From Undaria pinnatifida (Eukaryota; Sar; Phaeophyceae; Laminariales; Alariaceae), in assembly GCA_012845835.1 (NCBI GenBank), contig JABAKD010000024.1, forward strand, positions 5,698,109-5,762,108: a stretch of DNA of 64,000 nucleotides. Direction: 5' to 3'. Made by a program: the position numbers and the translations under genes. The first letter of the stretch is position 1. Every line of letters begins with the position of its first letter. A model generated the notes under the pieces. That model was given only the letters and a program-made list of their open reading frames with translations, ran no database searches and was not told the DNA's origin. This document shows positions 22,950 to 34,159 of the stretch, in pieces.

Positions 22950-23374
22950 TGTTGTTAAAAGTATGAACCTTGGATTCAAATCTAAGTTAATGCGCAGTCT
23001 ATTCGCACGAATAAGATATGCAGTTGAATCTTAAGTTGAATCTTACGTTGAATCTTCGGTGTAACCTAGATGTAAACGTAGATTTGAGTATGTTAAGGTT
23101 GTCCCGTTGTCCCGGTATTCTACCGTACTATGGGCATTGTTCCGTGATCATCAGGTGGTGATGCACCCCACCATGATCACACTCCCAACTCTCCCAACTC
23201 TCCCAACTTTCCCAACTCTTCTTCTTCTCTTTTTGGCCTCAAGAGCCCTTTCCAAACTATCCTTTTTCTTTCTTATCACAAGTGATCTTAACAGACACTT
23301 CGGTGCCACCTCTGCATCTCTTCGCATAGAAGACAGAGCCTTCACACAACCATTGTGTTCACAGGCTATTCACA
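22950..23374 (+). repeat. putative 5' LTR of Copia element
   Basis: The right boundary is supported by CA at 23373-23374 immediately followed by a primer binding site. The left boundary is uncertain; TGTTGTTAAAAG at 22950 is a reasonable TG start, giving about 425 bp. Inside are a hairpin (GTGATCAT ... ATGATCAC, 23144-23180) and a pyrimidine-rich stretch with repeated CTCCCAA (23180-23240). No matching 3' LTR was found in the window. Confidence 0.5.
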
Positions 23375-23385
23375 GGTTATGAGCC
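23375..23385 (+). promoter_or_regulatory. tRNA-iMet anticodon-loop primer binding site
   Basis: GGTTATGAGCC is complementary to the anticodon loop and 3' anticodon stem of initiator methionine tRNA, which carries the CAT anticodon in the context CTCATAACC. Priming from an internal half-tRNA is known for Drosophila copia and some related elements. Its position directly after the LTR CA end supports both calls. Confidence 0.75.
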
Positions 23386-23486
23386 TTCGACCTTCGATAT
23401 AAACATCGATCGGCACCAAGCGACTTCTCATTGAAGTTTGTCGCATCTTACCGGAAAGTTTTAGAGAAACCTCCATTAAGCCGGCT

Positions 23487-23588
23487 ACAGCATCAACATC
23501 AGCATCAGCGATCAGCATCAGCTACAGCATCAGCATCAGCATCAGCGATCAGCATCAGCATCAGCATCAGCATCAGCATCAGCATCAC
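23487..23588 (+). repeat. CATCAG/ATCAGC microsatellite
   Basis: About 100 bp of imperfect CATCAG hexamer, interrupted by CGATCAGCATCAG steps, ends two bases before the Copia gag ATG. In the gag frame it would read as Ser/Ala/Ile dipeptide repeats, so it is more likely leader sequence than protein. Confidence 0.9.
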
Positions 23589-23589
23589 C

Positions 23590-25875
23590 ATGGGAGAGTC
23601 CACGAAAGCAGGTGATGCGGTAGACAAGCTCGTTAGAGCTCTCAACGGCAAATTTAATGGGCTTAAGTTCGACGTATGGAAACGCACGGCTCAGTCCGTG
23701 ATAAGTATGCGTCATGCCGGGATCTCTGATATCCTGGAAGGGCGACCTTGCCCCGAGCCCGAACTAGTTAGTCCTCGTCCATCTTCTAGAAGAAGTAGGC
23801 CTTCACGAGCTGTAACTCGCAGCCAGGCCGCTGACGAAACGGACATTCAGTCCGGGGAAACACCCTCGGCTGATACAGCAGAAAATGTACAGCCGGACGC
23901 AGGGAGTACTCCCGTGGTCACGGCGCATCTGCCACCATCATCTTCAGGATATTCTACACTCCCAGCCGCAACATCAGTTTTATGGGCCACGGATGACAAC
24001 ATCTCGAATTTGGAAGACATCAAGCACTGGCACCGCGACAATCGTCTTCTGTTCGACTTCTTGTTCCTGAGTACATCGGGAGCGGCGGCCAGCTTTCTTC
24101 TACAATTCAAGCCCAAACGAGGTGAACTTGCGAATGGAAAAGCTGCTTGGGATGGTATGGTTAGAAAATATCAAAATTCCACCCGCCAACGTAGACGTAT
24201 ACTCAAACAACAACTATCGCATATGGTCATGACGGATGGGCAAGACCCAGACGTATTTATAAATGAAGTATACTATTTACGGGATGAATTGGTGGACATG
24301 GGAGAGATATTCAATGATGACAGCATACTGGACATAGTGCTAGAAGGACTCACGGATGAATACGTGCAAGTCAAATATAGCGCTGAAGCAGATGATGACT
24401 TCACACTCGACCGAGCTGTGATAACAATGCGTAATATGTACGCCAATAGAGCTATGCGAAACGGGCCTTTGCGAAAAGCGAAGGGGCGTGAATCTGCGAT
24501 GGTAGTCACGTCGACACCCTCAGCAGTAGTGACCTGTTCACACTGCAAAAAGCCAGGCCATCGATTCCAAAATTGCTTTAAACGCAAGGGAAAAATGTCG
24601 GGAAAGAAACCTCCCCCGACACCTCGAAAGAATTCGTGGTGTAGCCTGCATAATACCGATCGCCACGATAATAGCGACTGTCGGTCTCAAATGCGGGACG
24701 ACAATATAACCCGTCGCCCTCGTCCTGGTCAACAAAATGGCCGGCATAATAAAAACCGCGGCGCTCACGCCAATACCGCCACAACTCCAACTTCAACAAC
24801 GCAAATGGAAGCTTACGTCCCAGAGATACATGCTCCATTCACTACTACTGCGGCTGCGACTACAGCAGCTACTTCTACGTCCTTCGCGACTCCTTCCTGT
24901 CCATCCTCACCTCCAGTTGGTATAGGTTATTCTTTCATCGCCGCACCTCCGATCAAGATCGCCTCGCAGCCCGTCGACTTCTCCATGACTGCGGACAGCG
25001 GAGCGTCTAGCCACTTCATCGACAATCAGCTTCTACCGGGCATTGAACATAAAATGAACTACTACGTGCAGCTGGACCCTCCCGTAATAATCAACGTAGC
25101 GGGAAACCATCGCCTTTATGGCGTTGGTCAAGGGGTTTTGGTCGTACAAGTGTTGGACCACATAGGCTCTAAGCACTCTGTACAGCTTCCTGTCACGATC
25201 GTACCTGGGCTAGGCAGGCACTTATTTTCAGGGGGATCAGCTGCTGCGAGAGGGGTCACAATGATAATCGCCACGCAGTCGTATCTTGACATGGGTGCTT
25301 TTGCTATACCTCTACGTAAGGACAGCCACTGCCCTTCTTTGTATCAGCTCGACCTCACCACTGGTGCAACCAGCCGAACGCCCGAGACAGCGTTCCCGAC
25401 CATCTCCGGCAAAAACTTTAAACCGGAAACCGTCCTCGCTGTTCATGCTTCGACGACTCCTAAAGCGACGACTTCCCTGCCTGAAAGCATTCCAGCTAAC
25501 ATCGGGCACAGGAGGCTGCTGGGTCATCCCAAGCAGGTGATAGCCGAGGTGAAAAATATCCCAGAATATGGGGCAAATTTTTCAGACACTTTATCGGCGT
25601 GTGATACGTCCAAGATCATTAAGAGCACTCAACAGGAACACCGTAAGATATTGCGGCCTAACCTTTCCAGCGAACATACAAAACTGGTGAGTACTGACCT
25701 GCTAGGATACGCCGACATGGCAAAATGTACCGACGATCACAGCAGGGTAAAAAGAGGCTCCTTCATCGTAGAGGCGCCTTCCGTTCAACCAACAGCATAC
25801 TCGGCCACTTCTCAAGTAAGAGCGCGTCAGCTGGCCCGACAACACCTTTCACATCGTACACTGTATTATCTGTAA
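23590..25875 (+). CDS. Copia gag-protease-integrase N-terminus (truncated)
   Basis: The frame stays open further upstream, but the ATG at 23590 has a good context (ACCATGG) and follows the leader microsatellite, giving 761 residues. Residues ~150-300 match the UBN2-type gag of Copia elements (for example LKQQLSHMVMTDGQDPDVF and GLTDEYVQVKYSAEADDDF). A CCHC zinc knuckle, CSHCKKPGHRFQNC, is at 316-329. The aspartic protease active site is DSGAS at 469. The integrase zinc-binding region starts with H640 and H646, then C671, but the last ligand is Ser674 instead of Cys. The first integrase core motif (STDL, then TDDHSR) is present with a deletion between. The sequence then loses similarity and stops. 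There is no RT or RNase H, so the element is a 5' fragment. Confidence 0.85.
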   Translation: MGESTKAGDAVDKLVRALNGKFNGLKFDVWKRTAQSVISMRHAGISDILEGRPCPEPELVSPRPSSRRSRPSRAVTRSQAADETDIQSGETPSADTAENVQPDAGSTPVVTAHLPPSSSGYSTLPAATSVLWATDDNISNLEDIKHWHRDNRLLFDFLFLSTSGAAASFLLQFKPKRGELANGKAAWDGMVRKYQNSTRQRRRILKQQLSHMVMTDGQDPDVFINEVYYLRDELVDMGEIFNDDSILDIVLEGLTDEYVQVKYSAEADDDFTLDRAVITMRNMYANRAMRNGPLRKAKGRESAMVVTSTPSAVVTCSHCKKPGHRFQNCFKRKGKMSGKKPPPTPRKNSWCSLHNTDRHDNSDCRSQMRDDNITRRPRPGQQNGRHNKNRGAHANTATTPTSTTQMEAYVPEIHAPFTTTAAATTAATSTSFATPSCPSSPPVGIGYSFIAAPPIKIASQPVDFSMTADSGASSHFIDNQLLPGIEHKMNYYVQLDPPVIINVAGNHRLYGVGQGVLVVQVLDHIGSKHSVQLPVTIVPGLGRHLFSGGSAAARGVTMIIATQSYLDMGAFAIPLRKDSHCPSLYQLDLTTGATSRTPETAFPTISGKNFKPETVLAVHASTTPKATTSLPESIPANIGHRRLLGHPKQVIAEVKNIPEYGANFSDTLSACDTSKIIKSTQQEHRKILRPNLSSEHTKLVSTDLLGYADMAKCTDDHSRVKRGSFIVEAPSVQPTAYSATSQVRARQLARQHLSHRTLYYL

Positions 25876-26390
25876 CAACAAAACAGCGCTTCGGCGCAAC
25901 AATAGCAAAAGAACATTGTCTCATCACTGGGTAGTTAGTGCGGAACGAACGTATTCTACGTAAAGGTTCATGGATGACTTGAAACACATTTTCAACATAC
26001 TAATTGAATATCGACTAACACCGCGTAGAGTACGCAGATGGTTTAATAATACCAGATGTTTTCTCATCACCACGAACGACAACGACCTAGTTTGGAGGGT
26101 CCAAGTAGCGTGCTTCCCCAGACGGTCCCTGCTCAAGATTAAAATATATTTGCCTTCTAATTGGCGGTTGGTGTTCGGAATACCTCTGCTTGGCAAGAAG
26201 TTGTTAACGGCAACTGGCCGACCCTGCAACAGGTAGAGTACTGCTGCTGCTGTGGTAGTAACCCTGACAAAATGATGTTTTCGAATCACTGGGATAATGG
26301 AACATCAAACATCTTGTTGACAGCTGGTATTGCAGACACTTATTCTCAATATTATTGTAGTACACAACCGCCAAACTTTCTCTGCCTCAC
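25876..26390. other. sequence after Copia truncation, unassigned
   Basis: No Copia polymerase motif follows the truncated integrase. A plus-strand frame at 26161-26427 has a Cys run (CCCC) and Asn-x-Thr/Ser sites but no recognisable family. The stretch is followed by a dispersed repeat fragment. Confidence 0.4.
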
Positions 26391-26500
26391 GACAGGTTTT
26401 TTAGTTCACCGTGCACAGTTTGATTAACATCACCCTGTTGAACCTGAAACACACGAGTTTTAAGAGGAATCGCCGACCTGTATCTGCCTGTCGCCTAGGT
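26390..26500 (+). repeat. dispersed repeat family B, fragment
   Basis: Contains ACATCACCCTGTTGAACCTG and then AGGAATCGCCGACCTGTATC. The same order is found at about 40735-40835 (ATCACCCTGTTGACCCTGAT, then GGAGTGGCCGACCTATATC). It is a fragment of the family seen at 40.3-40.95 and 53.1-53.7 kb. Confidence 0.65.
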
Positions 26501-27430
26501 AGCGTGTCGGGTTATTTTCGAGCCTGGCGTAGTTCTGTTTCGTGAGTTCGAGTCCCCCCCGAGTGCATACTATTATCAATTCGAAGGGGCTTTTCTTGTG
26601 CTCAAATTGAATTGCGGAAAGCGCCAGAGCGTGAGTTAGCAACATTCGATGAACAATCAATGACGAGTGGGATATGGTGAACCCTCTGCGCGATCAAAAT
26701 TGAAGGCAAGAACCGGGGGGGGAGAATGGAAGACACATGTGACCACGGCTTGCCTAGAAGCTGGACACTACGTGTGTGAAAAAAAAACGTCCGTGGTGAG
26801 AACACACACTCAGCAATACGCGGGATGGAGGCAACGCACACCGCGCGCAAATTTGAGTTTGGGTGAAACCTTGCGTCCGGAGTGTATTTTGTTTTCTACT
26901 CTAAAAATCGTAGGACGAAATTGACGCCAGAATAAAACGGAAAAACGAAACGTAACGCACGAGAAGCTCTGCACGCCCCGCCCCCCCCACGAACTGTAGT
27001 GTGACGACGTATAGTGTTAGCGTGAACGTTTTTAGCTTGAAAATCAGGCAACACTATGTAGTGGGGGCCGGACACAAAAAACATGCGATCAAGAAATGAT
27101 GCTCAAGTTGCCTGAAAAAGTAAGAAACTGGGTGTAAATAAGACAGCTGAACATAGGCGAATTTGTAAGATACGGATATAAACGAAACAGCCGTGTCCAG
27201 GTGTCACCCGATACAAGAAAAGGGGACGTTCCGAAGGGAGGCAAGTCGGATGAAACACGAAAATCACAACCTTCCACCAGCAGTGTTGCCGGTCAGCAAA
27301 GCTTTGAGATGTGTGCGACAGCCTCGAGTAATCGGTAGCATGGGATGCTATGAGATAGGGACTGTCTGTGTTGGTTGAGGGGTCAATTAAGGTATAATTC
27401 ACCCGAGTTTAGGGTGTGAGTACGACTACG
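26500..27430. other. no recognisable gene
   Basis: Short frames on both strands without family resemblance. A tRNA-like B-box sequence occurs near 26548 but no tRNA fold can be drawn. Confidence 0.4.
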
Positions 27431-27431
27431 T

Positions 27432-27551
27432 ATGGCATTCCAAACTGATGGAAGCACGAACGGCTCTACGTCATCGATGAGGTCGTACGACACCAACGAG
27501 TGTGTCGCTGCTTGGGCGTGGGCGCTGCTAGAGGCCCAGGGCAACAAGAGG
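27432..27551 (+). CDS. possible first exon, unknown protein
   Basis: A frame starting at ATG 27432 reads MAFQTDGSTNGSTSS and then YDTNECVAAWAWALLEAQGN. The second half has strongly G/C third codon positions. It ends at a good donor, AGGGT followed by GTGAGG. A pyrimidine-rich acceptor ending GATGCAG precedes another coding-like segment at 27751 (EPATFYALLLLGQPNIAYYA), but the phases of the two do not match directly, so a gene model cannot be closed. The Ser/Thr/Gly-rich start is low complexity and no domain is recognised. Confidence 0.25.
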
Positions 27552-27750
27552 GTGTGAGGACATCAGGGTGGGCGCTGAGTCTCGATGTTTGCAGCGCATC
27601 GTGGGGCTTTCAGTTAGGAGGGGGGCAAGTTGCTTCGCGTTTGTCTGGGAGTTGTCTTGATGTGTACCCGGTATGGAATTATCAGACTTGAGGTAACGTT
27701 TACTCGCCAGAGTATTTGTTCACTCTTGCCGTAGTTCCTGTTGGATGCAG

Positions 27751-27850
27751 AACGTACCGGCTGCATCGGCGTCAGCCGAGCCTGCAACGTTCTACGCGTT
27801 GCTGTTGCTTGGGCAACCCAACATAGCATACTACGCTACCGTCACCGAAA
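27751..27850 (+). CDS. possible exon, unknown protein
   Basis: It follows a plausible 3' splice site (pyrimidine-rich tract ending GGATGCAG). The open segment has G/C-biased third positions and reads Ala/Ser-rich sequence, then a hydrophobic TFYALLLLGQPNIAYYATV. No family is recognised and the downstream donor is unclear. It may belong with the segment at 27432, about 200 bp upstream on the same strand. Confidence 0.2.
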
Positions 27851-29084
27851 AGTACCATGTGGTATTAATCTTCGGCTGCGCCTGACTTTCAAAACGTTAA
27901 ACGTGGGAATGGTCTTCTCGTGGCTCGTAATGAAAAACACCAACACCAAGAAACAAGCGATGTGATATTCTTGGAAACGTCCAAAACCCTGAAGGGCGAA
28001 TATACTATATGTTCGAAGTCAGGCGTGAAAAAAAAGGACTCGAAAGAAGAAGCAAGATAAGGAAACAATGTGGTACGGGCACGCAGACCAAGACTTTTTG
28101 TTTGGACGGGCGGCCAAAACGACATTTGCTACTTCACACTGCTGTACCAAAAATGACAAGCTGGAAAAGAAAGGGGGATCTCCCATTCAGAGCACTCCTA
28201 TTGATACATGTCATGATTACGCTTGTCGTACATTGTATTACTTGGGGTAATCTACATGTCCAGATATGGAGGAAGAATAACTTGCTGCCTATATGCACGT
28301 GCCAACGTACAGCGTAGCCAATCTTGCCGATTCGTGATGACGAATGTGGAACTGAAGAGGCGGACCCAATCGCTGTTACCGGTTACAGTATTGATGCACC
28401 GGCTGCACGCAGAAGAGCCATTCGAGGGTGTACCTTTTTCAGGCGTTAATCTAGTAGTATGGACATCGACCGCTCACATCTATAAAACGGCGAGGCGGAG
28501 CACGTCAGATTCTCACCGACCAGAAAGACATCGCGTGAACCAAGCCCGGGGCATCGTTTTGTGCTTGGCGAGAAATATGGTAGAGTGTAGGGGGGGTTGT
28601 TTCAGCCCTGGATGGCTGGGGTCATCCTCATGGAGCAATACCTTTATCGTCCCTGAACGCGTGCTTGCCGTACAGAGTGAGTCGCGTGCGTGATGGAGGT
28701 AGGACACCTGGTAAGGTAAAGATATTAATGTTTCGTCAAACGGTTGCTTGCCGAAGGAACCTCTCGTCTAAAGTTTCTGCAGCGTATCGTCTGATCACCC
28801 TCAACGATATTCCAGATAATGAGTTATGTACGTAGGTTATGGAATGCTTCATCGGGATATACTGTTTTTATGTTCTGTTCCCAAATTCGATTTATGACTC
28901 ATCATGTAAGGATCCCCAGAAACACGAATGTACTTCCCTAGCCGCAGCATGCGTCGTAACACCTTATGCTCAAGTACAACGGTGCCGGTAACGTTTTTTA
29001 GGCAAACATGTCCTAAATGACGGGACTCGACAACCTTTAAAAACAAGATCGGAAGGCTGTTTTTTTTATGCAGTGTGAATCAAA

Positions 29085-29730
29085 GGGGGTTCCACATTTC
29101 GTTTACAAGCTGGTCAAGGTCTAAAACCCCAACTCACACCCCGTCGAATCTCCACGCCGTATTTTCGATGCCGACCGTGACGTTTGGCACACGTCTTCTA
29201 TGTGCCCTCGAAAAGACCTCACCAGATGTGTTTCTTCTTTTCTTTTTGCTGATTTTACGTTGGTTTAGTTTCCTTCAGAATTTTGAAGCACTTGACCCAG
29301 TTTGTTTCGGCGAAGAAAAAGGAACCCCCCCCCCCTCCCGCGGGTCAGACGACGAGATGAGCATGTAGGATACTATCCGAGTTGTAGTCATAAACGGCGT
29401 AAGCATTTTTTTTTTGCGTAAAAATGAGTGAGACACGTTATTCTTCCAAATGACTTGGTTTTAGTGTAGGGTCACGTTTTTTATCTCCAGACTTTGCTCT
29501 ATGTTGAAAACAGGCAGGTCAGATCTTCCATTGTTGATGCGAAATTTTCTACAAAGATGCATTGGACTTCGTACGTCCAACCAGATCGTGCGAAATTCCA
29601 CGGCTTTCTTTTTCCACCCCCGCTGGGAAAAGGCCTTCATATTTTTGCAAAAATATGAAGGCCTGGCATTGGTCGACACGAGCTTTTCTCCTTCAGACAG
29701 CCCGCTGAGCTCGGTATCTTTTGTCTGCCC
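29085..29730 (-). repeat. dispersed repeat family A, copy I
   Basis: Read on the minus strand, 29730-29460 then 29350-29085 match the order of copy II at 35.97-36.65 kb. Shared landmarks are GGCCTGCCATTGGTCGA-type sequence, CGCTGGGAAAAGGCCT, a G-rich tract, AGGGCACAT followed by an ACGTGTG motif, and a GGCGTGGA motif. The copies are diverged and about 650 bp long. Copy I contains a perfect 34-bp palindrome at 29631-29664 that the others have only in decayed form. Confidence 0.8.
29631..29664. repeat. perfect 34-bp palindrome
   Basis: The left arm AGGCCTTCATATTTTTG is followed immediately by its exact complement CAAAAATATGAAGGCCT, with no spacer. It lies inside family A copy I. Confidence 0.95.
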
Positions 29731-29739
29731 ATGTCACCG

Positions 29740-32700
29740 TCTTCCACTAGTCATGGGGGTCACTATGATACCAAAACCTCACTCTTGGACAAAATATTAC
29801 GAGTGGTATTCGTGGGGGAAGGAATATTGGGGGGTTTCACTTGATCCAGCTTGTACTCGAAAAACGTTACTTTCGGGTGAAGCCTACTATTAGGAGTATA
29901 GAGATCCTCAAGTGGTTAGGAACATCAGAAAAAACGTTCAGCCGCACGCTTTTTTCGTTAGCACGTGCCCGAAAAATTTTCTCGCTGGGTAAGGCTGGTG
30001 AAGTCAAGAGCTGCTCACAGCAGCTAGAAGAGAGGCCGTTCCCTCATTACCATTTTTACACGGTTGGTTCGATGTATACCCAGGCCATGGGATTTTTCCT
30101 TCGGTTGCCCTTTCACGTGTTACCAACGTTAGCCATGAGTTCACCTCAAATACGGGCCCTCCGAAACACGAGGTGTGCCTCCACTGTAGCAACCGCCATG
30201 TCGGATTTGTTCGTGGAAAAAAACGTTCGTTGAGCGGAGAAAATATGAGAGTAGGCTGGGAACGGGCGTTGATATCGACCATATCAGAAGCGCTGAGACA
30301 ATCGAGTTCACCGATACGGAGGTAGCCTTGCACGTGGGACCACGATAAGCTGCCAACACCCCTCGCAACGACTCTCTGGATAGCTGCTGCACATCATTGG
30401 CTGACAAGTCAGGTTTAGTATTATGGCGGCTTCTGCGTGTAAAGTAACTAGTCGGGCGACCATGCGATGTAAAACTTACAAATGCAACAGTGCACGCGCA
30501 AACATAACATCTTCACCCGCACGCATACGCTCGTGTTGTTCCGACTGCCAAAGTTAATCCGTGCCTGGGTGCATGTAGCGGACTTGTCGGTGGGGACACT
30601 CATAAACGGTCAAATTTCTCCAGCGGCGTTTGGCCCACGCCTGCTCTATACTCGGGTTGAAGTGCTGCGTTCTGCCACTACTCGTTCTGAACGCCGTCAA
30701 ACCGGCATACACGACAATACACACCATGCATGGTGAATATAATTTGACCGTGATCAACGTGATGCAACCAAAATACTCCGCGCACGATAGATGCCGACTG
30801 AATGTAAACAAACGAAGTACTAAAGCGTTACCGTGATCACGCAGAGACTTACGAAGTGTTTCACGCAGTCTACATGTCTCGTGCATACATCATTGTCGTC
30901 AAGGGTATTTCCACCATCACAACTACGGACTTTCGAGCTTAGTTTTAGTTGCAAGTACAAAATATTTGGCAACAGGTGGCGTGCCTTTTGCGACAGCATG
31001 AGGTTTGATTTTTTTTTTAGCCGGAATCACTGGGATACGCACACGTATTAGTCTAGGAGGAGGGAGTGGCTCAATTCCCACCCTCAAACACCCGTAGAAG
31101 ATGGACTCGTTGTCAGCGATTTGGAGCAACCTATACGACGTTGGTCGGCAAAGATGAAGGTGCCGATGGATCATCACAGTCCGATGTTTGTAGATTCCAT
31201 AAGCGGGAAGGCACTCTGCATGGATCGTGCACGGGCGTCTCCCTCCTCCTGCCGGACGAGCCTTACCGCAGGCAAGCACACTAGAAAACAAATCACATCG
31301 CTCATTAGAGAAGAGCCCCATCCAAGAACCAACCTCGTATACCTCCTACCTAACGCGATGAACTACTTAATAGCACAATAACACGACATTTAGTGTAGAG
31401 CTCTCAACATAAAACAACAACCGGAATTTCAACGTGTAACCTACGATAGGCAGCACTTCGTGACTACACAAAGTCTCTGTTTGGTGAAGCTCCTTGAATC
31501 AAACTCGTCCGAGTGCTATTCGTATAGTCTAGTCTATTGCGGTATTGATTGGGTTGCATGCTTGGGTTTATGGGGTTGTTCCCACGTTTTCACTTGTATC
31601 CCACTCAAAATCGGTGTTTGGGTAAGCATTACGTATCATCACGTGATTGGCTCCAGAAAATTACTAGGTGCACGTCGGCCGTAGGATGTTTCAACGGACT
31701 GTCAACGTTGTTGGGCATTTCTTCCGTTCGGAGGTTTTGTTGACGTCCAAGGAATTCTTTGTGCACAATTTGGTACGGTTCTCGATTGACGCACGTCCCG
31801 TTTGTTCTCCCCAATGATCCAAGGGTGCGCGCACAATGCGGGGCGGCCCCCCCTTCGGCCCCTCTACGTGACCATAAAAACCATTCGGATGGGGTGCTTA
31901 AATGAAATTCCTATTAGCATTATTAAGGGCTCTATTTTGGTGCCACTGCTTGCTATCGTGCCGGTTTAATCGATCCGCTCAGAATGTCCCCCACAGTAGT
32001 AGTAGATATGTTTCCCGATAGTACCGGTAGGTCCACACGTTATGTATTCCGCGTATACATGGGCTCTTGTGCGAGCCACCCGCTTCACCATGAACACACT
32101 GCGGTGATGGTTCGATGTGGCCTCATTTACCGGGCTTCGAGTAACTTTTCCAGGCATGAGTTGCAGTAGTGTTACGGTGGAACTATTTTCATGAGGTTTG
32201 AAGAGATAGAGGCGTTGTCGTAACAACAGAGCCCGTGCCATCCGCGTCCCCTCCCCGCAGTCGAATGACCCACGCTCCTCACATTGCTTTTCTCCGGACT
32301 ACAGCCCTTCGGTCCTGGCCAAGAGCAATTGCTTACCATATAATATTTCCTCTCTGTCTGAGAGACACCAACCCGGTGCATCTGTGCTCCCGAAGCCACG
32401 TGGCTTCTCCGAGACACTCGTGAGCGCTTCTCCGTACTTGGACGGACTCCTAGAGGTCAGTAATTCTGAGTTGTCCATCCTGTGTTCTTTATTGTGTGAG
32501 CCTGTATCGCCTGTAGACTATGCATGCATGCTATTCTCATTACATCACTGTAGACCTGACGATCTAAGGCCACGGTTCGTTGACATGATGTCTAATCCGA
32601 GAATAAAACTCGGGTTTCCACAGCCACAGTGTGTTGTACTGACCACTGTACTCTTGTGACTACCGGACACCGTCTCTTAGCAAGCCAGTGCTCGTGTACT

Positions 32701-33430
32701 CCAACGGGCCGGTTGCTCTGTGGCTGTAGCTGGGACCCTGAAACATCAATTGAGATCTGATAAAAACAGCAGTAGTCGCAAATTGTATGCCAATTCATAG
32801 CTAATCTCAGTGTCTGCACGAACGTCAACAGACCAACCGTCTTCCCCTTGTTCTGTAATACTCAAGATTGCGAGAAGCTAAGGACATGTTTCTCATAGGT
32901 AACCTATTTGCAGGGCTTAACCGGCGCCGCCAAGGTAGATTTCCTGGAGTTGCACGTTTTTCATTTGGTAGTGATGTGTCGGACTCTGCCGTCTTCTTCC
33001 GCTGCGCTTGTGGGGGTCATCATGACGCACAATATGCCTCAAAGCCGAGTGCAGTGGGTACCCCGACTTGAGGGATGTGTGGTACAAGCCGAAACAATTA
33101 ATAGCCTTTTCTATCATCCCAACTAAGTTTACCTCCTAAGTGCGATATTCAGCAAAAACCACGTATTTTCATGACTGCATGAGAGGTGGCAGAAGAATCG
33201 AAAATTCTTTGGGGTGAAATTGGGCAAAACCATGTGAGTCATGAATGTACGGTGGAACCATCCAATTTGGTGTACTCGTTCGGAAGTCGAACACAACAAC
33301 AGTGTCCCGTTTATCCCAAGTCCAATTTCTTTCATCCCTCCGTACTAGATACTGGCTGATAAACGTTGAAGGCCCAAAATTCTCTCCGCCACTGATGCCG
33401 CTCGCAATATTGTTGTTGTTGTTCTCGGAT
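29740..33430. other. no recognisable gene
   Basis: 3.7 kb of mixed sequence. Frames are short. Short resemblances to family A occur near 29830-29890 (a GGGTTTCACTTGATCCAGC segment). A pyrimidine-AG site near 32912 precedes a weakly coding-like stretch, but nothing can be assigned. Confidence 0.4.
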
Positions 33431-33439
33431 ATACTCGCA

Positions 33440-33905
33440 TAATTTAGTCTGTGGTCACAAAAGACAGGCTTCAATTACTTTGGAATGGAGAAATACCCCA
33501 AGGAAAAATTACAAACAATCCAAAGGGAGTACGCGCTTATATCATAGCTGACTAAATTCATGTCTCAGCCAGAAAATATCAAAAGTGAAATAGGGCGTTA
33601 GCGTACGATGTGCCAGGTCTATACTGGTACATGTGTCAGACTACTCGCGCCTGAACAGCCGGCTATACCGCTCGCCACCCAGAAAATACAACCACGTATG
33701 TATTGCACGTAGTTCTTATCACTGCGGATACGCACGTTAGACTCGAGTGAATTGGAAAAAAAGAGAGGAAAAGAAAAGAAAGTATAGAATAGAATATAAA
33801 ATAAAGCGAAAAGGCAAAGAAGAGAAAATAAGAGAACAGAAAAGAAAAGACTAGGAAGCAAGGAAAGGGAATAAGAAAAAATATATACTACCAGACCCTA
33901 GGATC
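33440..33905 (+). repeat. dispersed repeat family C, copy 1
   Basis: Matches 62772-63285 over its length. Shared landmarks are GTCTGTGGTCACA-type sequence, CATAGCTGAC, AAAAGTGAAAT, CGATGTGCCAGGTC, CTACTCGCGCC, CGCTCGCCACCCA and a long purine tract of GAAAAGA type (33750-33880). Both copies end with an (C)AGACC(C/T)TA...CTGAC motif. About 470-510 bp, diverged, no coding signal. Confidence 0.8.
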
Positions 33906-34159
33906 TGACCAAACAAGGCATTTGGGTCATTGATGGTATCAAATGCATCAGTGGCGCTGGGTGGAGAACGCAAAAAGGCAAAAAAATCAGGGCGGTCTTA
34001 CGTTAGCTTGCCTGTATCGGCCACTAGAGGGCCCACCAGAATCAAGACGATGATGGCCAGACCCAGACTTCAGTCTCTTGGGCGGGACGCCCCCCATCCC
34101 TCCCCCCCCCTGCCCCCCCTCCCACACTGTCCGTGTCGCTCTGCAGCTCTGCACCTCTC

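Noticed and set aside
26500-26580. Possible tRNA gene (B-box GAGTTCGAGTCCCC)
   Set aside because: No matching A box, anticodon arm or acceptor stem can be folded around it.
33750-33880. Poly-A tail of a retroposed transcript
   Set aside because: The purine tract is internal to repeat family C and present at the same place in its second copy.
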